This document shows, piece by piece, positions 42,650 to 52,306 of a stretch of DNA of 64,000 bases. The notes below the pieces were generated by a model, which saw nothing but the letters and a program-made list of their open reading frames with translations, ran no database searches and was not told where the DNA came from. The stretch lies in contig CAMFHP010000025.1 of NCBI GenBank assembly GCA_945952225.1, positions 19,761 to 83,760 of the forward strand, given 5' to 3'. Positions within the stretch are counted from its first letter, which is position 1. Each line of letters begins with the position of its first letter. Source of the DNA: an uncultured Myxococcaceae bacterium. GTDB taxonomy: Bacteria; Myxococcota_A; Polyangia; Polyangiales; Ga0077539. The position numbers and the translations under genes are program-made.

Positions 42650-44401
42650 ATGACCCTCCAGCCTTCGGTCTACCTCCCGCGCTTCAGCGACCCCGCGGAC
42701 ATCGACGAGTTCGTGGCGACGCTCGGGCGCTTCGAACGCGGCGAGATCTCGTCGGAGGACTTTCGCCGCTACCGCCTCACGCGCGGCGTCTACGGCCAGC
42801 GCCAGGAGGGCGTGCAGATGATCCGCGTGAAGCTCCCGCAGGGCGTCGCCTCGCCCGCGGCGCTCGAAGCGCTGGCCACCGTCGCCGAGCGCTGGGGTCA
42901 CGGCTACGCGAACGTCACCACGCGGCAGAACCTCCAGTACCACTTCGTTCCGATGGCCGACGTCGAGGCCGCGATGCGCGTGCTCGACGAGGGCGGGGTC
43001 ACCACCCGCGAGGCCTGCGGCAACACCGTGCGCAACGTCACGTGCTGCCCCTTCGCGGGCGTGCACTCGAAGGCCACCTTCGACGTGGCCCCCTACGGCG
43101 AGGCCATCACGCGCTTTCTGCTCCGCGCGCCGTGGGCCAACAGCCTGCCGCGCAAGTTCAAGATCGCGCTCTCGTGCGGCCCCCGCGATTGTGCCTACGG
43201 GGCCATCAACGACGTGGGCCTCGTGGGGCGCGTGGTCGACGGCGTGAAGGGCTTCCGCATGACCGTGGCGGGCGGGTTGAGCACCACGCCCGAGAACGCC
43301 GTGGTGTTCTTCGACTTCGTGGCCGCCGCCGATGTGCTCGACGCGACCGAGGCCGTGGTGCGCGTGTTCGATCGCCATGGCAACCGCGAGAACAAGCACC
43401 GCGCGCGGCTCAAGTACGTGCTGCGCAAGATGGGGCGCGAGAAGTTCCTCACGGCGCTGCGCGACGAGTACGCGGCGGTGAAGTCTCGCGGAGGCACCGC
43501 GCTCGACCTCGCCGTCGTGGCTCCGTTGCCCGCGCCGCCGCCGCCCTCGACGGAGGCGTCCGATGCAGACCGCGCCACGCAGCGCACGGCCGCGTACCTC
43601 GCCTGGCGCGCGTCGAACACCTTCACGCAGGATCAGCCCGGCTACACCGCCGTGCTCACGCGCCACGCGCTCGGACACGTCACGGCCGAGCAGCTCCGCG
43701 TGCTCGCGCGCCTCGCCACGGCCTACGGCGACGGCACCGTGCGCACCACGATCGATCAGAACTTCGCGCTGCGCTTCGTGCCCCATCACCGCCTCCCGGC
43801 GCTCTACGCCGAGCTCGACGCCGCGGGCCTCGCGCGTCCCGGTGCGGGCACGGTGAGCGACGTCACGACGTGTCCGGGCGCCGAGAGCTGCAACCTCGCG
43901 GTCACGGCCTCGCGGCAGGTGGGCGCGTCGATCTCCGCGCGGCTCGATGGTGACGCGGCGCTCGCCGAGGTGGTCGCGCTCGCGAAGGACACGGTGATCA
44001 AGGTCTCGGGCTGCCCCAACTCGTGCGGTCAGCACCACATCGCCGACCTCGGGTGGCACGGCGCCGTGCGCAAGGTCGGCGACCGCAGCGCGCCGGTGTA
44101 CCAGCTCCACCTCGGCGGCGGCTTCGACGCGCAGGGCGCACGCTTCGGGCGTCAGGTCATCAAGGTGCCCGCGCGCCGCGTCGACGAGGCCGTCGCCCGA
44201 CTGCTCACGCTCTACGCGAAGGAGCGCCGTGACGGAGAGGCCCCCGCGGACTTCTTCGCGCGCGCTACCAACGAGTCGGTCAGCGCGCTCCTCGCTGACC
44301 TCGCGCACCTCGACGAGCAGACGCCCGACGAGGTCTTTCTCGATCTCGGTGAGACGCGAGACTTCAAGGTCTCCATCGGCGCGGGCGAATGCGCGGCGTA
44401 G
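42650..44401 (+). CDS. Sulfite/nitrite reductase, sirohaem and 4Fe-4S haemoprotein
   Basis: This 583-residue enzyme carries two copies of the half-domain typical of sulfite and assimilatory nitrite reductases. The cluster ligands are CPGAESC (Cys408, Cys414) and CPNSC (Cys455, Cys459), the last Cys bridging to sirohaem. Sirohaem-contact segments GYANVTTRQNLQYHFV and ACGNTVRNVTCCPFAG are also present. ATG at 42650 with GGAG 5 bases before it is preferred to the upstream TTG. Adjacent cysC favours sulfite as substrate, with ferredoxin or another small carrier as donor; nitrite cannot be ruled out by sight. Confidence 0.9.
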   Translation: MTLQPSVYLPRFSDPADIDEFVATLGRFERGEISSEDFRRYRLTRGVYGQRQEGVQMIRVKLPQGVASPAALEALATVAERWGHGYANVTTRQNLQYHFVPMADVEAAMRVLDEGGVTTREACGNTVRNVTCCPFAGVHSKATFDVAPYGEAITRFLLRAPWANSLPRKFKIALSCGPRDCAYGAINDVGLVGRVVDGVKGFRMTVAGGLSTTPENAVVFFDFVAAADVLDATEAVVRVFDRHGNRENKHRARLKYVLRKMGREKFLTALRDEYAAVKSRGGTALDLAVVAPLPAPPPPSTEASDADRATQRTAAYLAWRASNTFTQDQPGYTAVLTRHALGHVTAEQLRVLARLATAYGDGTVRTTIDQNFALRFVPHHRLPALYAELDAAGLARPGAGTVSDVTTCPGAESCNLAVTASRQVGASISARLDGDAALAEVVALAKDTVIKVSGCPNSCGQHHIADLGWHGAVRKVGDRSAPVYQLHLGGGFDAQGARFGRQVIKVPARRVDEAVARLLTLYAKERRDGEAPADFFARATNESVSALLADLAHLDEQTPDEVFLDLGETRDFKVSIGAGECAA

Positions 44402-44446
44402 CGTCGTAGACACGGCCGCGCGGGGCGTTGTAGTGCTTCGCGCGCC

Positions 44447-45808
44447 ATGAGCTCCCGACGATGGCGCGTGCAGCCCGCCGCCACCCCCCTGCGCGGCGCG
44501 TTCGATCTTCCCGGTGACAAATCCATCGGGCACCGCGCGCTGATCTTCTCGGCCCTCGCGAAGGGCACCTCGACGCTCCGAAACCTCTCCGGCGGTGACG
44601 ACAACCTCCGCACGCGCGCGGCCCTCGCGGCGATGGGCGTCGCGATGCGCGACGAGGGCGCTGCGCTCGTGGTCGATGGCGTCGGACTCGACGGGCTCAA
44701 GCGTCCGTCGCACGACCTCGACTGCGGCAACTCGGGCACGACGATGCGCCTCCTCGCGGGCGTGCTCGCGGCGCAGGATTTCTCCTCGCGCATGGTGGGC
44801 GACGCCTCGCTCTCGAAGCGCCCCATGGGACGCATCACGCGCCCCCTGCGCGGTCGCGGCGCGCGCATCGAGGGCACGCTCGACGGCGTGCGACGCGACG
44901 AGGTGGCGCCGCTCGAAATCCTCGCGCTCGACGGGGGAAAACGCCTCTTCGAACTTGAGTACGAGCTCCCCGTGGCGAGCGCGCAGGTGAAGTCGTGCCT
45001 GCTGCTCTCGGGCCTCTGGGCCGATGGGGTCACCGCGCTGCGCGAGCCCCACGTCACCCGCGATCACACCGAGCGCATGATGTCGTCGCTCGGCGTTCCG
45101 CTGCGCACCATGGGGAGCGCCGTGATGCTCGACCCCGCGGGCTGGGACGGCGTGCTCGCGCCCCTCGACCTCGACGTGCCCGGTGACCCCTCGTCGGCGG
45201 CCTTTCTCGTCGTGGCGGCGCACATGGTCGCGGGCAGTCGCATCGCGGCGCGTCGCGTGTGCACCAACCCCACGCGCACGGGCTTTCTCGAAGTGCTGCG
45301 CGACATGGGCGGCGGCGCGCTCGTCGACCCGAAGGGCGAGCGCGGCGGAGAGCCCGTGGGCAACCTTCAGGTGGGCATCGGCAACACGGGAACGCTCCGC
45401 AGCGCGGCGCGCGTGGGCGGCGAGCTCGCGGTGCGGTGCATCGATGAGATTCCCGCGCTGGTGGCGGCGGCGGCGGTGGCGCCGGGCGAGAGCGTGTTCG
45501 ACGACGTGGGCGAGCTCCGCGTGAAGGAGAGCGACCGCATCGCGGCCCTCGTCGAGATGGTGCGCGCCTTCGGGCTCGACGCCGACGCGCAGGGCGACAC
45601 GCTGACCGTGCGAGGAGGCCGTCCGCGCGGCGGTGCCGTGGTGCGCTCGCACGGAGACCACCGCATCGCGATGGCCGCGGCGGTGCTCGGGCTCGCGGCC
45701 GGGGGCGAGACCCTCATCGACGACGTGGCCTGCGTCGACACGAGCTTTCCGGGCTTCGCGGCGATCCTGCGGGGCCTCGGCGCGACCCTCGACGTGGTGG
45801 AGACATGA
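44447..45808 (+). CDS. aroA: 3-phosphoshikimate 1-carboxyvinyltransferase (EPSP synthase)
   Basis: This 453-residue enzyme makes EPSP in the shikimate pathway. Hallmarks are PGDKSIGHRALIFSALAKG, LDCGNSGTTMRLLAGVLA, the DEIPALVAAAAVA segment with the catalytic Asp, and LRVKESDRIAALVEMVRAFG and GDHRIAMAAAVLGLAAG. The glyphosate-contact position reads GNSGTTMR, the ordinary class I/II neighbourhood. The stop overlaps the cmk start (ATGA). Confidence 0.96.
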   Translation: MSSRRWRVQPAATPLRGAFDLPGDKSIGHRALIFSALAKGTSTLRNLSGGDDNLRTRAALAAMGVAMRDEGAALVVDGVGLDGLKRPSHDLDCGNSGTTMRLLAGVLAAQDFSSRMVGDASLSKRPMGRITRPLRGRGARIEGTLDGVRRDEVAPLEILALDGGKRLFELEYELPVASAQVKSCLLLSGLWADGVTALREPHVTRDHTERMMSSLGVPLRTMGSAVMLDPAGWDGVLAPLDLDVPGDPSSAAFLVVAAHMVAGSRIAARRVCTNPTRTGFLEVLRDMGGGALVDPKGERGGEPVGNLQVGIGNTGTLRSAARVGGELAVRCIDEIPALVAAAAVAPGESVFDDVGELRVKESDRIAALVEMVRAFGLDADAQGDTLTVRGGRPRGGAVVRSHGDHRIAMAAAVLGLAAGGETLIDDVACVDTSFPGFAAILRGLGATLDVVET

Positions 45809-46497
45809 CCAGACCGAACCCCGTGGTTGCCATCGACGGCCCTGCCGGCGCGGGCAAGAGCACCGTCGCTCGCGCCGTGGCGCGCGCGCTCGGGTACACC
45901 CTTGTCGACACCGGATCGCTCTACCGCGCGGTGGCCCTCGTGGCGCAGCGTCGCGGTGTGAACTGGAGCGACCGTGAGGCCGTGGAGCGCGTGGCCCTCG
46001 ACGCCGTGGCCTCGGGCGCGCTGCGTCTCGGTCGCGGTGATGGCGGCACCACGCGCGTGCTCGTCGACGGCGAAGACCCGAAGGACGCCATTCGCACCCC
46101 CGAGCTCTCGATGGGCGCGAGCGCGGTGAGCGCGTATCCCGGCGTGCGCGCGGCCCTGCTCGACGCGCAGCGGGCCTTCGGGGCCGACGGCGCCGTCGTG
46201 CTCGAAGGGCGCGACATCGGCACGGTGGTCTTTCCCGATGCGGAGCTGAAGGTCTACCTCACGGCCTCGGACGAGGTGCGCGCGCGGCGCCGTTACGACG
46301 AGCTGCGGGCGAAGGGCGTCGAGGCCAGCTACGAGGCCACCCTCGACGACGTGCGCACCCGCGACCAGCAGGACGCAACGCGCGCCATCGCCCCGCTGCG
46401 ACGCGCCGACGACGCCGTGCTCGTCGACTCCAGCGCGATGGACCCCGACGCGGTCATCGCCCACATCGTCTCGCTCGTGCGCGCCCGCGCTCGCTGA
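45805..46497 (+). CDS. cmk: Cytidylate kinase
   Basis: This 230-residue enzyme phosphorylates CMP and dCMP. P-loop IDGPAGAGKSTVARAV, the LVDTGSLYRAVAL segment and EGRDIGTVVFPDAELKVYLT are family hallmarks. It is translationally coupled to aroA, a common pairing; the ribosomal S1 gene that often follows is replaced here by a convergent lipoprotein gene 27 bp away. Confidence 0.95.
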   Translation: MTRPNPVVAIDGPAGAGKSTVARAVARALGYTLVDTGSLYRAVALVAQRRGVNWSDREAVERVALDAVASGALRLGRGDGGTTRVLVDGEDPKDAIRTPELSMGASAVSAYPGVRAALLDAQRAFGADGAVVLEGRDIGTVVFPDAELKVYLTASDEVRARRRYDELRAKGVEASYEATLDDVRTRDQQDATRAIAPLRRADDAVLVDSSAMDPDAVIAHIVSLVRARAR

Positions 46498-46524
46498 GCG
46501 CACACCTCGCGAAAACGTCTTGTT

Positions 46525-47793
46525 TCAAGGGCGAAACCGCGCGCCGCTCGACAGCGCGCCGACCTCGCCCTCGCCGCCCCAGACGACCATCTCGGCGCCG
46601 GTCCACACGGTCGCGTGGGCCCAGCGGGCGGTGGGCGCGGTGGTCGTGTCGAGCGCGCGCCAGGTGTCCGTCGCGGGGTCGTAGCGCGCGCCCGTGTCGA
46701 GGGGAACCTCGCGGGGAAAGGGCCCCGGGAGATCGACGGAGGCGCCGCCCCACACGAGCATCTCCGAGCCCGTGAACACGGCGGTCGTGTGGCTCCGCGG
46801 CGCGGGTGCATTCACCGTCGAGAGCGTGCGCCAGGTGTCGGTCGCGGGGTTGTACGCGGCGCCGTCGCGCGGGAGCACGCCGAGGTCATCGACGCCGCCC
46901 CAGACGATGACCTCGGAGCCCGTGAACACGGCGGTCGCGTGGGCTCTCGCCGTCGGTGCGTTGCGGGTGGGGAGCGGCGTCCAGGTGTCGCTCGCGAGGT
47001 CGTAGCGCGCGCCGTCGTTGCGCCATCCGTCGTCGCCCACGCCGCCGAAGAGCACCACCGCGCGGCCCGTGGAGACCGCCGCTGCGCCGCGTCGCGCGAC
47101 GGGCGCATTGCGGGTGCTCATCGCGCGCCAGGTGTCGGTGGTCGGGTCGTAGCGCGCGCCGTCTCCGAGGGCGCCGTCGGTGCCGAAGCCGCCCCACACG
47201 ACAAGCTCGCGCCCCGTGTACACGGCCACGGGCTCGCTGCGCGGCGACGGCGCGTTGCGGGCGCTCATCGCGCGCCAGGCGTCGCGCGCGAGGTCGTAGC
47301 GCGCGCCATCACCGAGTGCGCTGTCGGCGCCGAGTCCGCCCCACACGAAGAGCTCCGTGCCCGTGGAGGCGAAGGCCATGGCGCTGCGGGGCGTCGGTGC
47401 GTTCGTGGTCGCGAGCGATCGCCAGGTGCGCGCGTCGAGGTCGTAGCGCGCGCCGTCGCCGCGAGGAGTGTCGTCACGTCGACCGCCCCACACGACGAAC
47501 GTATTTTCCGCGAACGCGGAGGCCATGAAGCTGCGGGCCACGGGGGCGTCGCGCGTGCCGAGGGGGAGCCACGCGGGGGTGCACGCGCCGTTCTCGCAGG
47601 TGCGTCCGGGGCCGCAGTCGCACACCGATGCGTCGGGGGACTGCGGGGCGTCGGGGAGGTCGGGGCCGCGGTCGACGGCGCCGTCGGCGAGCGGGCCATC
47701 GGGCACGGTGGCGTCGGGGGCGGACGCGGGGGCGGCGCCATCACACGCCGCGAGGGAGAGCGCGGCGGCACTTGCGAGGAGACGCGGGAGCAT
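46525..47793 (-). CDS. Kelch-repeat lipoprotein
   Basis: This 422-residue protein has a lipoprotein signal (LLASAAALSLAAC, Cys17), an Asp/Pro-rich spacer, a small Cys-rich element CDCGPGRTCENGACTP (about 57-72) and six to seven kelch-type repeats. Each repeat has the pattern WGG...DGARYD...TWR...NAPT.R of about 50 residues, so it should fold as a beta-propeller. Surface display and a carbohydrate- or protein-binding role are likely for the type, but nothing identifies a ligand. Start ATG at 47793; it is divergent from the hybrid kinase by 73 bp. Confidence 0.85.
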   Translation of the reverse strand: MLPRLLASAAALSLAACDGAAPASAPDATVPDGPLADGAVDRGPDLPDAPQSPDASVCDCGPGRTCENGACTPAWLPLGTRDAPVARSFMASAFAENTFVVWGGRRDDTPRGDGARYDLDARTWRSLATTNAPTPRSAMAFASTGTELFVWGGLGADSALGDGARYDLARDAWRAMSARNAPSPRSEPVAVYTGRELVVWGGFGTDGALGDGARYDPTTDTWRAMSTRNAPVARRGAAAVSTGRAVVLFGGVGDDGWRNDGARYDLASDTWTPLPTRNAPTARAHATAVFTGSEVIVWGGVDDLGVLPRDGAAYNPATDTWRTLSTVNAPAPRSHTTAVFTGSEMLVWGGASVDLPGPFPREVPLDTGARYDPATDTWRALDTTTAPTARWAHATVWTGAEMVVWGGEGEVGALSSGARFRP

Positions 47794-47866
47794 CGGGCCG
47801 CGGAGCCTATCGCAGCGCAAGGGAACCGTGGCCTTCGCGCGCGTCACGGCGCTACGATCGCGACCC

Positions 47867-49429
47867 ATGGAGCGCAAGGAGGACGGCGCGGCCGGACGCG
47901 TACACGGTGACGTGCGACGCGTGCTCGATGCGGCGCGCGATGGGATGGGGCTCGTGCGAGACGGGCGCTGGCTGCACGTGAACCCCGCGCTCGCGCGGCA
48001 GCTCGGGTCGACGGGGGCGCTCGAAGGCGAAGACCTGCAGCCGTGGGTCGCCGCGGCGGACTGGGAGAACTTCGTGACGCGCATTCGAGGCGTGCGCGCG
48101 GCCCTCGCGCCGGCGCCGGGGGTGGTGCGCTTCGTCCGTCCCGATCACAGCACCGTGGGGCTCGAGGTGTCGCTCACACCCATGGAGGGCCCCGACGACA
48201 CGCAGACCGTGATGCTCGTCACGCGCGACCTCACCGAGCGCCGCCGACGCTTCAGCCGCATGGTGGCCGCCGACCGTGGCGCCGCCCTCGGCGCGCTCGC
48301 CGCGAGCATCTCGCACGGCATCAACACCCCGCTCGCGCAGGTGCACGGGAGCGCCTCGTACGCGCGCGACCAGGCCCGCAGGCTCCTCGCCTCCCTCGAC
48401 ATCCACTGGGAGCACGGCGATCTCCCGTCGGTGCGCGACGGCGTGCGCACCATCGTGGAGCACACGGGACAGATGCTCGAAGGCATCACCGCGGTGGCCA
48501 ACATCTCGCGCAGCCTCGGCCTCTTCACCCAGCGCGACGGCGAAGACCACACCACCGAGCCCGGGCGCGTCATCGACGCCGCCATCGACCTGACAGAGAA
48601 TGTCATCCGTCATCGCGCGAAGCTCACCTGCGAGGTCGCGATGCTCCCGGCGATTCGCGGGAGCGAGGCCGCCGTGGGGCACCTGCTGCTGTCGGCGCTG
48701 CTCGCGAGCGCGCAGTCGATTCCCGAGGGCGACGCGGCCCACCACGAGGTGCGCGTGCGCGCGGCGCCCGTCGGCGACGGCGTGCACGTCGAGATCACCG
48801 ACACGGGCGCGCCGAGGCTGCCCGAGGGGATTCTCGACGAGAGCGATCCCATGGCGGCGCTCGAACGGGGCGCGTCGCCCGCGGTGCTCGCGCTCTCGCT
48901 CTGTCGCGCGCTGGCCATCGAGGTGGGCGGGTCGTTCGACGTGGCGGCGCTCCGTCGGGGCACGCGCGTGACGATCCGTTTTGCGGGCGCCGATCGGCCC
49001 TCGGATGCGACGCTCGCCGCGCGGCGCAGGGCGGCGTCGAAGCCCGTGGCCCGCGGGCGCGTGCTCGTGGTCGACGACGAGCCCGTGCTGCTGGGGCTCA
49101 TCGTGAAGCTCCTCCAGCTCGATCACGACGTGGAGGGCACCGTCGATCCGACCGACGCCCTCGCGCGCATCGAGCGGGGCGAGCGCTACGACGTGATCCT
49201 CTGCGACCTGATGATGCCCACGATGTCGGGGGTGGAGCTGCACACGCGCATCACGCGCTTCGCGCCGCACGTGGCGAAGCGGATGATCTTTCTCACCGCG
49301 GGCGCGTTCACGGCCACGGCGCGGGCCTTTCTCGAAACGGGCGAGGTGGCCTGGTACGAGAAGCCCATCGAGCCCGACCAGCTCCGCGAGATCATCGCGG
49401 CCCGCGTGGCGGCCTCGCGCGCCGTGTAG
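47867..49429 (+). CDS. Hybrid histidine kinase-like protein with C-terminal receiver
   Basis: This 520-residue protein has an N-terminal PAS-like region (about 15-125), a HisKA-like domain and HATPase-like domain, and a receiver domain at about 395-515. The H box reads ASISHGINTPLAQV (His150), where the usual Glu after His is Gly. The N box reads GHLLLSALLASAQSI, lacking the Asn that coordinates magnesium-ATP. G1 DTGAPRLP is also atypical. The receiver is complete: VVDDEP, LCDLMMPTMSG (Asp447), LTAGA and YEKPIE. It may therefore be a phosphatase or a receiver-driven signalling protein rather than an autokinase. It ends exactly where the convergent lipoprotein gene ends. Confidence 0.82.
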   Translation: MERKEDGAAGRVHGDVRRVLDAARDGMGLVRDGRWLHVNPALARQLGSTGALEGEDLQPWVAAADWENFVTRIRGVRAALAPAPGVVRFVRPDHSTVGLEVSLTPMEGPDDTQTVMLVTRDLTERRRRFSRMVAADRGAALGALAASISHGINTPLAQVHGSASYARDQARRLLASLDIHWEHGDLPSVRDGVRTIVEHTGQMLEGITAVANISRSLGLFTQRDGEDHTTEPGRVIDAAIDLTENVIRHRAKLTCEVAMLPAIRGSEAAVGHLLLSALLASAQSIPEGDAAHHEVRVRAAPVGDGVHVEITDTGAPRLPEGILDESDPMAALERGASPAVLALSLCRALAIEVGGSFDVAALRRGTRVTIRFAGADRPSDATLAARRRAASKPVARGRVLVVDDEPVLLGLIVKLLQLDHDVEGTVDPTDALARIERGERYDVILCDLMMPTMSGVELHTRITRFAPHVAKRMIFLTAGAFTATARAFLETGEVAWYEKPIEPDQLREIIAARVAASRAV

Positions 49430-52306
49430 TCAGCGCGTCGCAGGGAGCAGCGAGAGCAGGTAGTCGCGCGGGCTCGCGTAGCGGAGCTCGGTCACGCAGG
49501 TGAGCGACACGTCGACGGAGGTCGCGCCGCGGGTGAAGGTGGCGCGTCCGCCGGAGCCCATCACCAGCGCGCCGAGGTTCGTCGCCGCGGGCGCGGTGGG
49601 AGAGACCGTCCAGCGCGTGCGGGCGCCCTCGCGCGTGGCCGTGAAGGTCGTGTGGTCGAGGGCGTACGTGGCGCCCGCGGACCATCCCATCGCGGTCCAT
49701 GCGGCGCCCGTGGTGCTCACGGTGAGCGAGGCTTCGAAGGGCACTTCACCGGCGCCCACGTCGGGCGGGAGCGAGGTGTCGGTGAGCGCGCGGAGGGCCG
49801 TGACGCGGAGCGAGGTTCCGCCCGCGAGGTCGGCGCTGCACGTGTCGACGCTCACGCGGCGGGCGCGCACGAACACGTCGCGGGGCAGGGGCCACGACGA
49901 CGCCTCGGGGAGCGAGATGCGCGAGCCCGGTTCGATGGAGCGGGCCTGCTTGAGCACCAGCCGCGCGGGGCGCACGGTGCCGTCGCGCATGGCGGGCCAG
50001 CCCGCGAGCATGTCGTGGAACTCGAAGTCGAGCGTGAGGGTGCGTCCGCGCTGCGCCGCGGGGCGCGTGCGGTTCTCGACGGCGAGCCATGCGGTGGTGA
50101 CGCGCGCGGTGTCGTCGAAGAGGCGACGGAGCGCGGCCTCGTCGAGCAGGTCGGCGTCGGGCGACTCGGTGGAACGCCGCACGCGCTCGATGCGCAGGGT
50201 GGAGCTTCCGCGGGCCCGCGAGACGCGCACCACCTCGGGGAGCACGCGCGGATCGGGGTTGGCCACGCTGAGGTCGCGGGCCTGCACGTTCACGTCGAGC
50301 CGCGCGTCGTCGGTGCTGTTGGGCGGAAGCAGCGTGAAGGTGCACACGCCCGTGGCGCGTTCGAGGGGATCGTCGAAGCGCGGATGTGCGAGCAGGGCCA
50401 TCGCGGGCGTGAGGTGGTCGATGCGCTCGGCGCGGCGCTCTTCGAACGCTTCGAAGCCCCAGAACGACCCCCACACGCGCTGGATCGCGCGCTCGACGGT
50501 CTTGTCGCGATCGGACGCGCGGGGCTGCGAGGCCGCGTCGAGAAAGCCCGTGTACGACTCGTAGAGGCCCGCGCCGTTGAAGCCCTCGACGTCTTCGACG
50601 TTCGACGACGAGCGGAAGCGGATGCCCTGCGTGACGGCCAGGTCGCTCCACACGTCGCGGAGCGTGCGGGTGATGTCGGCGAGCGTGGTGGGGTTGATGG
50701 GCGTGGCTTCGACGAGCCCGCGCACGCCGCCCGCGCGAATCAGCGCGCCGAGGTCGGTGGTCGACGGGTGTTCGACCATGAGCGCGTCGAGAAAGGCCAG
50801 CGAGGCCGCGTCGGCGTGCTGCGCGCGGAAGGTGGTGACGCCCTGGAGCACCACCTCACGCACCCGCGCGTCGAGTTCGAATCGAGGCGCCCGGAGCGCG
50901 GCCTCGATGCGCGTTCGCAGCGGCGCGAGGTGCTCCACGTACGCGCGCACGGTGATGCCCTGCGGACGGTCGGGGTGCACCACGGCCTCGTCGTGCACGA
51001 GCGCGATGAGCCCCGTGCTCTTGCCCCCGAGCATCGGAATGAGCGACGCGCGCTCTTCGACGGTGCGCGCCGTGAGGTCGACCACGTAGGGCATCGACGC
51101 GGTGGGCGGCGTGGTGACCGTGCGCGCGGGCACGGTGGCCAGTGCGCGATAGCGGTCGTACTGCTCGGCGGTGATGGCCGCGAGCACGGCGGTCGAAGGC
51201 GACGCGGCGTAGTACACGACGCGGGCCCATCCGCGCGCGAGCTGCTCGATCTCGGGGTCGTCCATCACGCCGGCGATGTGGGCGTTGGGAATGCCGCGGT
51301 TGCGCGCGAGGAGGTTGATGTGCGCGAGCGGCGTCTGCGGCACCGCGGTGAGCACACCCGCCGCCTGCGGGAGCAGGTCGGGCACGTGGTCGAACACGAG
51401 GATGTCTTCGTTCGTGGTGTTGTCGGTGCGATCGCCCGCGCGGATGAAGCGCAGCGAGCCCGCCGCGATGCCGTCGCTGTAGACCTCGCGCGCGCCCGGC
51501 GTGACCAGGTCGCGGTAGCGAAGAATGTGGTCCCAGTACGGGAGGCGCTCGCGCTCCATCTGCTGCGCGAGGGCTTCCTGTTCGGCGGATCGCACGACCC
51601 AGTAGAGGTCACGTCCGAGCGTCGACGAGAGGTGGCCCTTGATCTCGTCGAAGAACACCACGAGCTCGGGGTGCGTGACCGCGTCGCTGTACTCCAGCTC
51701 GAAGGCCCAGCGCTCGGGCGTGGCCGTGGGCGTCGTGCGCGCGTCGAGGTGCAGCAGCGTCGCGAGTCCGCGGGTGCGCGCGCGACCGAACGACAGGTCG
51801 TAGAAGCGCCAGGAGTAGAGCCGTCCATCGGCGATCTGAAGATCGAGGGGGAGCGCGCTCTGCCGCAGCGCCCACGCGTAGATCGACTGCACCGTGGGAA
51901 AGGTCATTCCCTGTACGGGCATCACGCCGTCATCGCCCGGCACCCACGCGCCGTTGAGCAGACGGAACCAGTACCACTCGTCGTGGAGCGTGTACGTGTG
52001 GGCGTCGTAGAAGCGCACGTCACGCCGCGTGGGCTGTGGAAACGACGTGATCACGAGCTTCGTCGATTCGAACCCGTGGGCCACGGTGGCCACGGCGTCG
52101 AAGTCGGCGCGCGTGTCGAGGCGCCCCACGGTGTGGTCGGTGAAGCCCGGCGGGTCCGTGCGGTCGGTGGCCACGTCGGCCGCGTCGCGCGCATCGGAGG
52201 GCGCATCGGTCACGCCCCCATCGGCGCCCGGAGGCGACGGAGACGAGCACGCCGCGGCGAGCAGCACGGTCAGCGCGAGGGGGCGGAACACGAGGTGGGA
52301 AGCCAT
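49430..52306 (-). CDS. Large lipoprotein with PEP-synthase-like phosphotransfer and ATP-binding modules
   Basis: This 958-residue protein has a lipoprotein signal (LTVLLAAACSS, Cys20) and an N-terminal region of unknown fold. A PEP-utilising mobile-domain-like segment then has the swivelling His in TPLAHINLLARNRGIPNAH (His329). A pyruvate-phosphate-dikinase-type ATP-binding domain follows, with LGGKSTGLIAL (Lys429) and FRSSSNVEDVEGFNGAGLYE (Arg565). The last 250 residues are beta-rich. In PPDK/PEP synthase the ATP domain precedes the His domain; here the order is reversed, as in glucan, water dikinase relatives. An exported location with an ATP-using module is odd. No substrate is evident. 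Confidence 0.75.
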   Translation of the reverse strand: MASHLVFRPLALTVLLAAACSSPSPPGADGGVTDAPSDARDAADVATDRTDPPGFTDHTVGRLDTRADFDAVATVAHGFESTKLVITSFPQPTRRDVRFYDAHTYTLHDEWYWFRLLNGAWVPGDDGVMPVQGMTFPTVQSIYAWALRQSALPLDLQIADGRLYSWRFYDLSFGRARTRGLATLLHLDARTTPTATPERWAFELEYSDAVTHPELVVFFDEIKGHLSSTLGRDLYWVVRSAEQEALAQQMERERLPYWDHILRYRDLVTPGAREVYSDGIAAGSLRFIRAGDRTDNTTNEDILVFDHVPDLLPQAAGVLTAVPQTPLAHINLLARNRGIPNAHIAGVMDDPEIEQLARGWARVVYYAASPSTAVLAAITAEQYDRYRALATVPARTVTTPPTASMPYVVDLTARTVEERASLIPMLGGKSTGLIALVHDEAVVHPDRPQGITVRAYVEHLAPLRTRIEAALRAPRFELDARVREVVLQGVTTFRAQHADAASLAFLDALMVEHPSTTDLGALIRAGGVRGLVEATPINPTTLADITRTLRDVWSDLAVTQGIRFRSSSNVEDVEGFNGAGLYESYTGFLDAASQPRASDRDKTVERAIQRVWGSFWGFEAFEERRAERIDHLTPAMALLAHPRFDDPLERATGVCTFTLLPPNSTDDARLDVNVQARDLSVANPDPRVLPEVVRVSRARGSSTLRIERVRRSTESPDADLLDEAALRRLFDDTARVTTAWLAVENRTRPAAQRGRTLTLDFEFHDMLAGWPAMRDGTVRPARLVLKQARSIEPGSRISLPEASSWPLPRDVFVRARRVSVDTCSADLAGGTSLRVTALRALTDTSLPPDVGAGEVPFEASLTVSTTGAAWTAMGWSAGATYALDHTTFTATREGARTRWTVSPTAPAATNLGALVMGSGGRATFTRGATSVDVSLTCVTELRYASPRDYLLSLLPATR

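Noticed and set aside
42602..45661. A 1019-codon open frame antisense to the reductase and aroA genes
   Set aside because: Opposite two certain enzymes; low-complexity Arg/Glu/Ala sequence without a motif.
46600..47500. Repeated DNA in the kelch lipoprotein gene as a mobile or satellite repeat
   Set aside because: The repeats are in frame, about 150 bp, and encode the kelch blades.
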